From assembly GCA_947034885.2 (NCBI GenBank), contig OX344756.2, forward strand, positions 20,877,489 through 20,941,488: 64,000 bases of DNA. The letters are read 5' to 3'. This stretch comes from Thuidium tamariscinum (lineage: Eukaryota; Streptophyta; Bryopsida; Hypnales; Thuidiaceae). Every line of letters begins with the position of its first letter. Positions within the stretch are counted from its first letter, which is position 1. The notes under the pieces are model-generated. The model ran no database searches, was not told where the DNA came from, and was given only the letters and a program-made list of their open reading frames with translations. The translations under genes and the position numbers were made by a program. Positions 22,590 through 35,762 of this stretch are shown piece after piece.

Positions 22590-23190
22590 GATAAGTTAAC
22601 CCCTAAATGTCCAAGGCACCAAAATATGGTGCCGAAAATATTTTGAAGTTAAATAAAACCTAATCACATTGCTATTTTTAATATTTATAATTTATATTTT
22701 TGAAAGATTCTTCTTGAGTCTTAGTTATAGCATAAAAAATTCAATCTTGAAAATTAATGATAGTGATTTATCTATTTAAGATTTTCTGTAAGGGTACCCA
22801 TTGCAATCTTGACTTTCTGAAGTGCTAAGAGCTTTTGTAAATGACCCTCAAATACACTAAGACTTGAAGAAAAAATCACATTCAAAACTCATTTACAAAA
22901 AATTGTAGAGTAGATTTTGAGAAGCCATAAATTGTTTAGGGTTTTTCATGTTTGGCCCCAAACCTCATATTTTTTAGGTCACCAAGTTTTTAGGTTTGGT
23001 TTGTGAAAAATGAATTGAAATTTTTTCATAGTTTTAACACCCTCATGGTCAAACGTTATAATCTAATTAAAAAAGATTTTGTACAGTTACAATTTAAAAA
23101 AATATTAATTAAGCTTATCAAAATGTTGGTATTTTGTTCAATTTAGAGCAAATTTTTGAAGGCTCAAATCAAGCCTTGGGCATTTAAGGG
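22590..23190. repeat. Dispersed repeat, uninterrupted copy (related empty site of the CACTA element)
   Basis: This aligns with 46560-46749 and, continuing without a gap, with 51864-52160. Shared marks are TAACC.CTAAATG.CCAAGGCAC, AAATAAAACCT, AGATTTT.TG and GTAGATTTTGAGAAGC.ATAAATT. The point equivalent to the TGC duplication around the CACTA element is TGT at 22787-22789. Confidence 0.75.
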
Positions 23191-25690
23191 TTAAGCATGA
23201 CATATTCTCACATATTAAGAGCTTTTGAGAGATACTTGTCATAGTTTAACTTGAAGAATACTTTGTAGATGTGGCCATCACTGACATATTTTCACACATT
23301 TAAGAGCTTTTGAGAGGTATTTGTCATAGTTTCATTCTTATACTTTCGCATCCTCTTTTTCTAATGATTTTTTCATTCAACTTGGTCTCATATTATTGTA
23401 TGTGTGTCACACAGGCGGAATCAAAATTGCCATGTGAAGATGAACCTTGTACACAAGCTCTACCACCTCCAAAGCATTGCTGAGCAACCATTCCCAATAT
23501 TATATAGAATCTAAATATTGATCATATATAGAATATTAATAGCTTATAAAAGTTATCAGTTTCTATGTCAGCTTTAGATGTTTGAAATCTATACCTATCC
23601 TTGCCATTTTAACTGAATTTGAAAGCACCTCTATGTCAATATGGCATGCAGAATACCGCCATTTTTGTTAAAAAAATGAGTAAAGAAACTAACAATCAGT
23701 AAAAGTCTTTAATGAATGACTTTTGGAAAATTAAAGAAACAAAGAATACACCCATTCATCTATTAATACAAAAAAATGGGAATGACTACTTAGGTGATAG
23801 GGTCATGTATTCTTTCTTTTGAATTAATATGTATAGATAGAGTTGAATTAGAATTGAAGAGAATTCTTCACCTTTAGACAAATAAAAATTATACTTCTAA
23901 TTTTAAAGTTATTATATGTTTTGGATATTTTTGGTAATCTAGATAATTTCAAACTCAAGATTTGAAGAAACTTCAAGTAAATATAAATGTGAATCTTTTA
24001 ATTATCTTTGAAAAGATCCAAAACTATTTACTAAAGACTTGAAGATTAACCAATTCAATTGTGCTAAATTTGATTTAACATTTTTGAGCTACTATATACA
24101 ATTGTGCCAATAGTGCACATGTTCAAATTTGAAGTGCACAATACTAGTACCAAGTGGTACTACCCAAATCGTGGTTCAAATAGGATGACTTATTGGGAAT
24201 TGAAATGCACTAATCTAAAAATACTCACAAAGATGCCAAAATTTACTAGTAGAAACATGAAACATGCTATCATTTAAATCATATGTAGTTGAGCCTATCC
24301 GGTTATTTGTATTACTTAGAAGTTTCATTCAAAATATTTTTGCCTTTGAAATGATGAGACCTAAAAATCAAACTAGAAAAAAAATCTAATGTGCTTAAAG
24401 TGCATGCAATTATGCCTGGTAGTCATTGACTTTTGGAATAATTGTATTATCTTATCAAATTTTTAAAAATCTCTATTGTATAACTACACTTATGCATTGC
24501 ATATTTATACTTCCTATTTCAAGTAGACACTCTTAAAGCTCTATGCATTTCAAAATTAGATATGTTTGACCAATTGAATTCAATTGTAACTTTCAAGGTA
24601 TCCATTGTTAAAGAATGATTTGATTTAAGAAAATCAAGTGAAGAAGTCCATTTCTATTCCTTTTTTTAAAAGAATAATGATTTATATATACACACACACA
24701 TACAAATGAAAACTTTAAATCATTCAATTTTTATTGATGAAATGATAATGATGACACATTTTATTTTGTAGTTGATTATGCATATCAGACTATCTCTTGG
24801 TCAATTAATTAGCCTCCCTCCAAATAAAATTTAGCAGTCATTGATTGTTTTTGAAAAGACAAAACAAACACTCTTCCTTGCCATTGATTTGGAAAATAAA
24901 TCATACGGAAATTGAGATACGTATACTAGTATATGGATATGAATATGAATATTGGGATATGGAATCAATATATGATACAAATATGTATACAAAAGATGGA
25001 TACTAATATGAAGATGGATACAGAATACGAATACAAAAACCAATTAACCCATATTGTTTATTAAACAAGTTGATTTTGAAAAATTCAAGACTGAGGAGAA
25101 AATAGAGATTTTCAAATTATTTTCAAATTATTTTTGAAACTCCCCCTATGACAATTAATTTAATCACCATATTTAATTGATTCAGAAAGCGTGTGTAACT
25201 ATCATATGTAGTGTGACTAGTTGATCATGCATATCATACATTTGTATACAAAAGGATATTTGAAATCTTTTTTTGAGCTCAGTTACTAAATCAAAAGTAT
25301 AACTAAGTATGCCTACTCATGAACATTCTCATTGCTGAAGTTGATATTTTTCAATTATCTCCTTAAGTATCAATAGTTTAGTGCTAAACTTCTGATTTTT
25401 CCAAAAAATCTAGAAAAAATATGAAATATTATATTAATGTCTCTTCAATTTATTTATTTGATATATGAATTTTTTTCCTCGTGGTGTACAACATACAACT
25501 CTTTTCAATAATTTTGTGGAAATAGAAAACTTTAGTTCCAAGATGCATTGAAAAGTACTAATATTTGAAATTTGAAATCATATTAAAAATCCTCAAATAA
25601 TTACTTAATAAGTGACAAGTTAATGTTGTTTTTAGATATGGTATCTTTAATAAGTTTTGACTTGAAATAAACAAAGAACTATGGGATGTA
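23191..25690. other. AT-rich DNA, no gene seen
   Basis: It contains an imperfect direct repeat of about 48 bp (CATATTCTCACATATTAAG near 23200 and a partner near 23287), an ACACACAC run near 24691 and a GATATGAATATGAATAT-like stretch near 24934-25030. A segment near 23620-23685 resembles one near 27030-27090. No coding region is supported. Confidence 0.5.
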
Positions 25691-25699
25691 TTAGATGTT

Positions 25700-26045
25700 A
25701 TTTGAAGGCATTGGGAGATTGTGGGTTACGAGTTGTATGCAGCCAGTTCGCAACCTCAGAACCTGTTGTATGACGTGGTCGAGAGACTACCACGTCAGAT
25801 TTTTTGAAAAATAAATAAATAAATTTTTGAAAAATAAATAAATAAATTTTCACTTTTGGTGAATTAGTTTCAATTTTTTTTCTGACATCTTTATTGCACA
25901 AGAACAACATTGTTGCAAGAAGTGAATAGTATTGTCGTAGGAAGGGAACAAGGAGGAAAAAATCATTGTCACAAGAAGGAAACGAGGAAGGAAACAAACC
26001 TGAAATGGCCCTTCCTTGCCCTGAAATTACATCTAATATAATATC
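25700..26045. repeat. Dispersed repeat, copy A
   Basis: It shares a start (GGCATTGGGAGATTGTGGGTTA-like), a middle (CACTTTTGG, TTCTGACA) and an end (CCTGAAATGGCCCTT...ATTACATCTAAT) with 30965-31240. It holds two copies of a TTTTGAAAAATAAATAAATA-type unit near 25800-25850. Confidence 0.6.
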
Positions 26046-29000
26046 TTGTGCTCGAGTTTGATTAGTTAAAAAATGATTCAAAAAATGATTAAATATGGCA
26101 CGTAAAGAAATTTTCAAAAATGATAATGTGGCCTATTTGAATAGTGTAGAAAATACTAATGAAAATAATTTGAATTCTCAAAAAAATACTATAGAAAATG
26201 AAAAATAAAATTTAAAGTATATATGAAGGTGATTGTTTAGTTATAAATGTAAAAATTCATAGAATATAGAAGCTTACTAACCTTAATCCTCTTTTCCCTC
26301 CTTGATGAGAGATTGTGTTTTTTGAAAGGAATTGAAACTTAAACAATGCTTTTGCTAATTTGCTAATCTATAATTCTGTAAAAACCTTACCAACAAAAGT
26401 CATGAAATATTTCAAATCTTGTGAAATGAAATTTTAAGAAATCTAATTAATGAAAGAAAATTCAATCGAAAAAGAAATGATTTCACCTTAGTGCACCTTC
26501 ATTCTTCTACAACAATGACAGTCTTGGAAACTTGTTTTCAAAAAATGATGTGAATAGAGGTTTAGGGTTTTGTGGGTATGTTTTTGAAGTGGTTGTATTT
26601 TTGTGTTGAAGGAAATGAATTGATAGTCAAAAGAGAGCAATCATGGTGATAGATAAGGGAAGTAGTATCCTTGACACATGGTCTTCAATCTGTTTTATGT
26701 GCTCCATGTGGATTTTTTTTCTGTATTTTCTTTATGGTGTCTTACTGGGATTGGTGTATTGATTGATCTAGAACCCATTAGTGATTTGTTTTAACCACGT
26801 CAAATAAAGGGTGGCCGTCCTCGTGGCCAGCTAGCACACATTCAATCTCTACTACATCGGTCTCTCTTTTAGAATTAATTTACAATCTCATTTGTATTGA
26901 TTCTTAGAAAGAGATGTGAGTGCAGTCATTCACATGAAACGGTCATTTCGTTAAAATGGCAGCATTACGTGAAAATGGCGCGTACAACATTCAACCCGTT
27001 CTATACCCAAATTCATGACCACTATTTTAACAAAATTTGGAAGCACCTCCACAAAAAAATGGCACATGGAATGCCGCCATTTTAACAAAATCAGCATTAT
27101 GAGCTTATTTGAGGTGGTTGTTGTATGGTGGCTATTTGCTGGGCTTTCACGCCACATGTGGACAATGTGGCCTAATTGAGGATTCCAAGCATCATGTATT
27201 CAGTCGTCCATTTGAGAGGACAATGTCTTAAGAGTTTTGTTTCAATAAGGTAATGGAAGGGTTCATTTTGGTATAGCACATCAAGAGCATTTTGAAAGTC
27301 TTGTGCTAACTATGGATCTCACTTCTGGAGTACTTGATGGGAACTATTGAGCTTGGAAGAGTTTCACATGCCTTTGCTTTCAACTTCATTTTTGTGAAGC
27401 ACATCAAGGTAAGCTACCGTCAAGCCTTTTTTTTGAAACCAATCAACTTTGTCTCTTCAATCTACTTATATATAGAATAATTAAGTCAATGAGAAATAAC
27501 TAAGTCAACAGTGGTTGAAGCATGCAAGAGTTTACCACTTAGCAAGTGGTAATGAAAAACTCTATTTCATCTTGTGCATTATAAATTCAAACCTTGAACT
27601 CTTGTAAGATGATTTTCTTTCTTTTTTGGAAGGTCCACCCCATCATTTAAATCTAATTCTACCAATTTTACAAAATTGAAGTTAGAGAGTTATGTTCCTT
27701 AAGCATCTCTATGATGCTCTCAACTTGTTGATCTCTCAAGGAATTAATGTGTTACATCCAAATGATGAAGTAGCAAGAACAATACAATAATCCCTTGTGA
27801 TGTACGTGTCCAATTTAACACATTATTGATACTTAGTCATCATGCAAGTAATGTTCATCTGGTGGTATCAAAATGTAGCATTGTCATTTGATTGTGTACA
27901 TGCAAGTAGAGATTGTGGTGTAGGATGTTCAAGATCTGGTCAAGCATTCCAAGAGTCTTAGTAAACCAAAAATTAAGGTATTTATTCGCTAACAACTACT
28001 AGTATAGAGGTATTTGTTGTACCAAATGTTTTTCAAATCCATGATTGAATTTTGAAGTAGCTTGTGTACCATGTGCTAAGTTTTTTGAAAACTAATAAAA
28101 TCTTTCAACAGGATTTGAGGTGAACAATTGAAAACTTGAGACCAAAAATCTAGGATATGAATGTATATGACGTTCTCTTGCACTCTAGTTTCAAATCAAG
28201 AAATTTCAAGTTGTTTGGGGTTCTTCAAATCTTACACAGTGTGCATGCCAATTCCATGAAACTTCTACCATTTTCACAAATTTAGAGTTTCTAGTTGACG
28301 TCAATGGATTTGCTTGATGTTACTTAGTGTGAATGGGTGAGAAAGGGTGCCCCATGTGATTGCTATTGATTAATGTGAGTGTTCAAGACTAATTCAAATT
28401 TGAATGCTACTTCAACAATTCCAAAGGCTACTTCAATAATTTGTGTACCTTGTTTAATTTCTAATCCTCTAGTGGGACAAGCTTGTGATTTTGAAGATTG
28501 AATTATTTTTTGGTTTGAGTTTTCACTTTGTTTATTGTAGGAATTCAAACATGTTGATGAAATACTTGCCATGATGAGATGTGTTTATGAGTTCCATGAA
28601 TTCTAAATGACCATTATCTTTTATCTACCTATTTGATAAAGGGGGTTTGATTGGGAAGTAGTGACCATAGTTATGAATGACACTGACAAGATGGTTAAGG
28701 CGGACAAGGCGGACAAGACAAACAAGGTAGTAGAGGCGAATGAGGTGGATTTTCAATACATACTGCACCGTGCAAAAATGATAATACAAAAGATGCATTG
28801 GACACTAATTAGATCCACCGTGTCATTTTAATCTAATTTATGCTACATTATACAAATTTGAAGGTCTTCCAACATGCAAATTCCACAATGAGCTGAGTAC
28901 ATGGTGAGTACATACTTAGATATGCTCGACTAGTATGCTTTGACAACATCTTTCCAGGTTTGGTCAGGGCAACAAGTTGGTTGTTCATCATGGCAACACC

Positions 29001-30848
29001 CTCCTTGGCCTACTTGTTAGGCAACTACAAAGCATTGAGCATGCAAGTACCAAGTACTAAAGGTTATTTTGTTAAAAGTTGAGTACATAATGCAAGATTG
29101 CCCACGTATTGAATGCTAAAAGTTGTTCTTATAGAATTTTTGTAATTAATTTAAAAAATATAAGTGTTACTCACCTACTTGACAATTGAATCTCTTTGGA
29201 GTTCATTCACTCAAGTTGATGCAATCTAAGTTGGTATTGTTTGAAATTTGGAATTGATGTTTGGATCTCTTTGTAGGTGATACAATCAGGATTGGTGATG
29301 TTTGAAATTTGGCATTGACGCTTGGATCTCATTGGAAGGCATGCACTCTAGGTGATGCAATCAAAGTTGGTGATGTTTGAAATTCAACAAATTCAGCAAG
29401 ACTTGGGAATGGGGGATGAACGATTAGAGAAGTTTGCAGACTAGTGAAATTCTTTCTGATATCTAGCTTGAAGTTAAAGTACTATAAGAAATCCATGTTT
29501 TTGATGACGACAACACGTTGCAAAGGAAATCAATGGCTTCAAGTGGCTCAAACATCGTTTTCTTCCAATTTCTTCATTGCAATTGATATGATCTCGGCTT
29601 GACTGCTTTCTAGGTCAAGATCATGTTGGGAGTGTTGTCTAACAATACAATATTAGAATTATGAGTTTCTAAAGTTGTTCAGGGATTACAGTTCAGAAAA
29701 TTGTTGATTTTAATTATGGCAATGGAGGTAGGTTACCCTCTTTCTTTGAAACTAGATTTAGAAGTAATTTCTCCATTCAACTTTTGTCAAAGTTTTAGGG
29801 TTAGGGATATAAAATTAAGATCTGAAATAAAGAAATGTTGGAAGAAAATTCTTGATTTAAAAAGTGGTAATGATTGCATTATGATCACTTGTTATCTTTG
29901 TTTGAAACTAGCCAGATTCAAAAGAACAACAAATTCTCCAATGCGCATTTTCAGGAAGAGGATTGACTAAGTCTCGTCAATTCTTGTTCACATGAGAAAA
30001 ATTTGAATTTGAAATACTAGTGATAAACAAACGAGCAATTGATGTGAATATGTAGACTAATACAATATTGCATATGTTAATGGACAACCTCATGTGAGTC
30101 TTTTTGATGGCCTAGGTAGACATTCAATTCCCAATTCTGATGTAAGGTATGAAATTTTTTGCACTCTTTCAAGTAGAGCAATGCATGACAATTCAAGAGG
30201 TTACACAATGGACAATAAAAGTTGAGGCATAAGACATCGCCACTAGTTCTACAAAATTGAACCATGGCATGAAGAAGCGGTGATGTTCTTACCATTCCGT
30301 GAATTGTGATTCTACCGTGACCACCCAACTATCTCCACCAATAACATACTAATATTGAATTGTACAACATTATTTATTGCTACGGAGGAGCATAGTCATC
30401 CAGAATGCACTGTGGTCATTCTAATATCTTGCTTCGCTTCATGGATGGTGGAGAAGATCCACGATGCACCATGAAGCTTCTTTTATCTTTTACATTATAT
30501 CCATATTCATATATATTAGAAATATTCATATATATTTAGGAACACATACTTATAAAAATGAAAATGTATTCTACAACTAATTAGTGAAATTAGGTTGCCT
30601 TTACAATTAAGTTGCCTTACTCCCCCCCCCCAAAAAAAGTTATTGTGTAAGCCATCAAAGTCAAAAATATCTCTACAAGTACTTCCATTTGTACACATGG
30701 AGGTTCATGAGTCCCAACTATATTACAAAAACTAATTCAAAAGTAGTATTTTTTGTTTGAAAACAATAAATATTGAAATAGTGTGGAATCACTGGAATGT
30801 CAAAAAATTAGTGAAGGACAACCTAATTTCACTATTCAGTGGTATGTT

Positions 30849-30851
<3 letters not shown>
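26046..30851. other. AT-rich DNA, no gene seen
   Basis: About 4.8 kb with only short frames. Local features are the repeat match near 27030-27090, a GGCGGACAAG tandem near 28697-28715 and the imperfect triple repeat at 29183-29385. A frame of 89 codons near 29701 resembles nothing I know and uses AT-rich intergenic-like codons. Confidence 0.5.
29183..29385. repeat. Imperfect tandem triplication
   Basis: Three units share GTGATGCAATC..AGTTGGTGATGTTTGAAATT; the last is partial. Confidence 0.7.

Positions 30852-30930
<79 letters not shown>
30852..30930. repeat. (TA)n microsatellite
   Basis: About 39 uninterrupted AT dinucleotides. It explains the Tyr-Ile reading frames on both strands here. 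Confidence 0.97.
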
Positions 30931-30931
<1 letters not shown>

Positions 30932-30964
30932 CACTATAATTGTATGTAGAGGTTTTACACATTA

Positions 30965-31240
30965 TAAGAGATTTGGGGGCAATGAGAGACCGTGAGTTAT
31001 AATGTTGTGAACAACTTTGGAACAACTTCGGAGTGCTTCGGCAGCGCTGTCCGACGTAATCGAGATAGTGCCATGTCACCAATTATTTTAAAACTTTTTT
31101 TTCACATTTGGAGACTAAAATTTTTTTTTATATAATTTTTTTCCGACACGTGGCTGTTCTCCTCGCTACTAGGAACAACTGCGGGGGAACAGGCCTGAAA
31201 CGGCCCTTTGGAGGCCCCAAATCACTTCTAATCCAAAGTA
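30965..31240. repeat. Dispersed repeat, copy B
   Basis: Diverged partner of 25700-26045, same orientation; ends with CCTGAAACGGCCCTTTGGAGG and TCACTTCTAAT. Confidence 0.6.
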
Positions 31241-32606
31241 TTCTTGTATACATTATAAATATTGGTTCAATTTTTACATTGTTTCTTTTTATCCTTTGTG
31301 GTGTAAGTTAAGTGCATTGTGATGAGTTGCATCCAAAGTGTCCCCTTATACCCAAAGTTATTAATTGGAGAGAATACATGCAAATTATTGTAGCTAGATC
31401 TAAAATTACAAAACACTTAAACTTTTAAACTGCAAAGAAGTTGGTTCTAATAGGCTTGGCAATAGTTGCAAAGTTCTTCTCCTTCTTTGCACATTCACCA
31501 CTACCCTCCATCACATCCATGGCATCAGCATCCACAGAGGCCATAGTCTCCATTGACTAATATAACGTGAGTGTAAAACTACCTTCTACAAACACCCTTT
31601 GTTGCCATGCAGATATATATGAACCTAATAGAGGAATGACAGAATTTGTAGCATGGTAGGGTACTGGTGGGGAGCCATTTTTTGCTAAACAAGCATGGGA
31701 AGCAGAGAGTGCCATTTCCAAACCCCTTAGAACCAACTAGTGGGCAATGCTCTAAGCTTTTTTTGTCTAAATTTTTTCTCTTTGCAAATTCAATTTCAAT
31801 TTCATGTGCAAGTAGGAGTTTGTTAGGTCAGTCTCATAAAGCAGTTCCATCACTTCTATGTGCAACTCAGTTTGTCAAAAGAATATACACTATTGTTAGA
31901 AACTCCACTCATTCTTGGGTTTGGTGATGCTCAATAAGCCTTCTATGAAGCTTCCTATTAGATGCAAACATCAAGTGATTGTGATAAATGGGAGCATATG
32001 TTCTACATGACATTTAAGAGTTGAGATTGGGATATTCTTGTATTTTTTTTCAAGAAGCTACAAATCTAATTGTAGGGGTGGAACATGTATATGTTGTGGA
32101 ATGATTATTTACTTTATGGCTATTGCGTTTCTATCTGCAATGCGTTCAAAGGATCTCAACCACTTGGTAGAGTAGTTGTTAGCTTTTTCCACACTTTTGA
32201 TTTTGTGAAGTAGAAGATGCATGAAGTCCTTTAATGAGACCTTGCTTTATTGACCATATAAAATCCACTCTAATGATAGCGTTGTTCATGCAAGTTGGAG
32301 CATTAATGCATTGCAAGCCATGATTGTATCATTCTCGTTATTGGAATCCATTATTGAATTTTTGGCCTTCCATTTTCATTCAATCTTGACTTTCTTGTTT
32401 GAAGATTCTTATTCTAATGCTACAAATTTGAAGACTTTGCAAGTTATTAGGAAGTAGATACAAGTGTCCAATAAGGAATGATTCACTTTGTATACTGAAA
32501 ATTGATTTTCTTACAAATTAAACAAATAGATTCCTTAAGTGGAAATTGCCGGGTTACAATGGCTTTCCAAGCGGTTGCTTAGATGACTATCTTCCATGGG
32601 CTAAGG
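31241..32606. other. AT-rich DNA, no gene seen
   Basis: No coding region or terminal-repeat structure is supported. A frame of 86 codons near 31667 is not recognisable. Confidence 0.5.
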
Positions 32607-32608
32607 TA

Positions 32609-32888
32609 AGGTAACTACACCCAATTTCAACCCCTTTTTAAAATCAGCTCCTACAGATTCTTACCTAAAATGTAATCCTACTATTCATGAGGATGTAAGG
32701 TTGATTTAAGAAACACCTATTTTCAGCACTTTGAATATTCATAGTTTATTCATACAATAACAAAAAATGCATTCTAAGAGAATTTGGAATCCCTTCTAGA
32801 CTACCAACACGACCTCTCAAAAAAATTCAATATCATAATGGAAACCGCATTGAATTGCTTATTTGGTCCATTTTAGATGTAGTTACCT
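32609..32888. mobile_element. TA-flanked MITE (280 bp)
   Basis: The ends are inverted repeats starting AGGTAACTACA on both sides. TA flanks each end (32607-32608 and 32889-32890), as expected for a Tc1/mariner-type target duplication. No coding capacity. The superfamily is inferred from TA alone. Confidence 0.6.
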
Positions 32889-32890
32889 TA

Positions 32891-33659
32891 CTACTACTTC
32901 TATGTAGTAGCTCTATTGTTTCTCACTATCACTAAAGACCTTTGTTGGGTTAGGTTCATATAGTCTTTGTATTGAGTTAATTAATGTTAAGCTAATGCTA
33001 ATTGATGTTGACTTAAGGCATGTACCCACTTGCTCGTAGATAGGACTTGAAGCTACACTGAAAGAGCATTTGCAAAGAACGTGTCGAGCGTGTTCACATT
33101 GAGCACAGTGTTGAAAGTAGTAGGACTATTTATAAGAACTGCAAGGGAGATGACACATTCCCATAGTGAGGGTTTTAAGTATTGTTGACTGGCTTGTATT
33201 GAAAGGAACATAGAAACCATTCCCACCAACAATGTTAGCGACAACAGAAGGGGAGGTGGGTCCATTGTCTTGTCAAAAGCATTTTAGACAGTAGAAGGGA
33301 GCCGGAGCAACTATTGTGTGATGTTGGTGAAGGTGGCAGCACAATTTCTTTGGCGATTGTGTTTTGCTCAAGAAGTAAGGTGTTTGTGCAAGAAGGATTC
33401 GGTAGCCGAGGACTTTGTATGTCCATGTGGCGTCCACACTTCCTGCACAACAGGGGTTACAACTCATATCCATTTAGAAATAGATGGCTAGTGAGTTCTG
33501 CAGGTCCCTATGAAGATATTGTCATTGGTTGTTCACCTTGCCTTTCCAAAAGCAGAGAAGAGAGCACTACACCTTTGGTGAGTAAGTTCTGGCCCATGCT
33601 GCAATCGTTAGTTTCTTGCTAGCTGATTTGTGAGAAAGCCGTCTGAGCATGCACTGTGT
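32891..33659. other. Intergenic DNA, nothing recognised
   Basis: A GC-richer stretch at about 33050-33620 has overlapping short frames on both strands. It may be a decayed gene or transposon fragment, but no family is recognisable. Confidence 0.4.
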
Positions 33660-33770
33660 CATTAGGAAAAAATTGAACCCACAAAGAGTCCTTGAGTTTT
33701 CTTACTAATTTTTAAACTAATTAAATGAATATGAAAGTGGCCACGTCCTCATTAGTACCACCGTACCACC
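33660..33770. repeat. Single-ended copy of the CATTAGG repeat
   Basis: It matches 53510-53620 in inverted orientation, including TTTTCTTACTAATTTT and ATTAAATGA.TATGA. It is one end of the foldback family seen at 53176-53620; the other end is not evident here. Confidence 0.65.
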
Positions 33771-33895
33771 ACTTGGCGTGTGCTCCATTCTTCATGCATA
33801 TTCATTATATCATGTATTTTATATAGAATATATCATGTATTTTATAATATTCATATGTAGTTGTATTAATATGGTATATGTATTTTATGTTTTAG

Positions 33896-33982
33896 AAGCG
33901 CTTTGTTCCCACTTCCAAGACTTCTCGACCAATGAGCAAAGTGAAGGCCAACAACATGGAAATGGGGGCAAGTACCAACTAG
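33896..33982 (+). pseudogene. STP remnant: last 28 codons and stop
   Basis: The reading [18 protein letters not shown], then NNMEMGASTN and a TAG stop, equals the C-terminus of the palindrome STP with two changes near the end. Homology starts abruptly at 33893, with AT-rich unrelated DNA upstream, so the other 490 or so residues, the promoter and all membrane segments are gone. It keeps the same position relative to ASF1 as in the palindrome arms. Confidence 0.9.
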
Positions 33983-34769
33983 CGTTCCTTCGAAGGAGTG
34001 GTAGCCAAAGTGTTGGAATACATCTTGTGCATAGCAAGATAGTGTATGGTTTGTAGGGCATGCTGTTTTCAGAGACAAATCGTGTGATTAATAAATGTTG
34101 CTCATCGAGCTGATTTCTACTGTGGCGATGCTGTTTTCCCAATTTTTTTGGATTCAATTCTCTTGTACCTCGGTTAGGATTCTTTGCAGTCAGCCTTCTG
34201 TGTGTCCAAGGTCTTCGTATCGACCCAGTACATCAATAGTTCATCACAGGGAGCCATCGCTGCCGCGAAGGCAATGTCTATTTAGTCATAAGGGAGTGGA
34301 CATGGAACACTTCAATTCGAGTGAGTTTAAATGTTAGTCGATACATGCAAAGAGAGAAAAGTGACAAGCTTCTGGCATTGGGAGAGGCACATGCTTAGCC
34401 TAGGCAACCGGGATCAAGAGTGTGCGAAAGGCTGACTGGCATTTAGTGTTTTACAGATTTCTTTACTACATCCCTCCAAATTGACATGTAATGCAGGATG
34501 CGTTTAGTTCAAGTGCTGCAGTCTACTCGCAATCTGTTTCGAAATCCAGCGTTTCACATGTATCCTAAAGAGTTTACATCGGCAAATCCCCTGCCCTACC
34601 CAAAAGTACATAGAACGCCTGCCCTCCCGAAAGTTCAATCTAAGGCCCTCATCCCAGAACTATTTCTACCTCTAAATTGATCAATGTTTAATGAGGGCTT
34701 CTTGATGTTGCCAAAATTTTGCACCTCAAATATTACATTCTGCAGATATACAAATCACTTACCGCAACC

Positions 34770-35762
34770 CTAATCCTGCTGTGGGTAAGCTGATGAGATT
34801 TCCATGGGTCTGACTCCATCATCTAGTTCCGCTTCAGTCATCACTTGACTTGGAGCTGCTGAATTGAACATCGTTGGATAGTTGTTCGCAGGTGCACTGT
34901 CAGTCACTTGGTTAGTGGCAGGGGCCGGAGGTGTGGCGTTGAAAACAATCGGAAACTTTGTCACCCGGGGCTTGTCAGCCAGAATGTTCCGCTGCACCCT
35001 GTCGATCAGGACTTTTGCAGGTGGCTCCTCACGTAGAGGTTCGTCTACGTACTCGTTGCTCACGTAGTAGCCCACTCTGAGAAACTCCTGCCCCACGTAC
35101 GAACATGTGAGCAACAGCACCGTCACGCCGATGATGTCTTCTTCGGGGATCTTCGAAGGTTCCGGTGGATCTGCCTGCAGTATCCACATAAGCGCATCAG
35201 ACTAGCACCGGATAGATCATATACACGTACTTCAATGGAATGTTCAGAACGTGAAGGACTGAATCAAACAACTACTGGTAGATTACCCATGGAAAGATAG
35301 AAACCGAAAGGAAGTATAGAACTAAGCAATTTGAATGACCCTCACAAATTTGAGTATTCATAGAATCAGAAATGCAAGAAAAATTTACCTGAAAAACGAA
35401 TCTGTAATTCCCAACGTTGACGGGACCAACAAGCACGCTTTCCAGCACTTGATCGTACTTCTCGTCCTCAGCAGAACCTACGTATATCAGTTTCCATTCA
35501 AGATCTGCTTCATCTCACACAAAGCGACAAGGAACGATTGGAAAGGTTAGAATCCGACCGGATGAAAACGATGAAAGAATCACAAGGACAATCTCGACAG
35601 CATCCAAACACACGAATGGCGTACATTAACCGGTACTAAAAGAGAAAACTCACCATCTTTGAGAGGAACGAGACATTCATAAGAGATCTCGAACTGGAAG
35701 GGATTCTGGAACATGGACGGGTTGTCCAGCACGGTCACGTTTGTCACATTGACAGCACTCAT
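34770..35762 (-). CDS. ASF1: ASF1 histone H3-H4 chaperone, third copy
   Basis: Complete ASF1 paralogue. Minus-strand exons are 35762-35654, 35504-35389 and 35174-34770, with the same intron positions and phases as the palindrome copies, giving 209 aa. The core is nearly identical: D54, V94 and R108 are kept, and position 19 is Gln rather than Leu. The tail is shorter and different, ending SSAYPQQD. Introns and flanks are clearly diverged, so it is probably the older paralogue with its own regulation. It lies beside a relic of STP, preserving the ancestral gene order. No frame break or splice defect is seen. Confidence 0.95.

Larger units (their letters stand above)
33893..35762. repeat. Third, diverged copy of the STP-ASF1 segment
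   Basis: Positions 33893-34320 align with 13351 to about 13772 (end of STP and its 3' flank). 34770-35762 aligns with ASF1 at 14454-15499. 34321-34769 has no clear counterpart. Orientation matches the right arm. Divergence is obvious, so this duplication is much older than the palindrome. Confidence 0.88.

Noticed and set aside
30757..31082. Tyr-Ile-rich frames on both strands
   Set aside because: They are translations of the (TA)n microsatellite.
22590..33000. Possible LTR retrotransposons
   Set aside because: I looked for TG...CA direct repeats, primer-binding sites and reverse transcriptase or integrase motifs and found none I could support.
33053..33622. Overlapping frames in a GC-richer patch
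   Set aside because: They may be a decayed gene, but no motif in any frame is recognisable.
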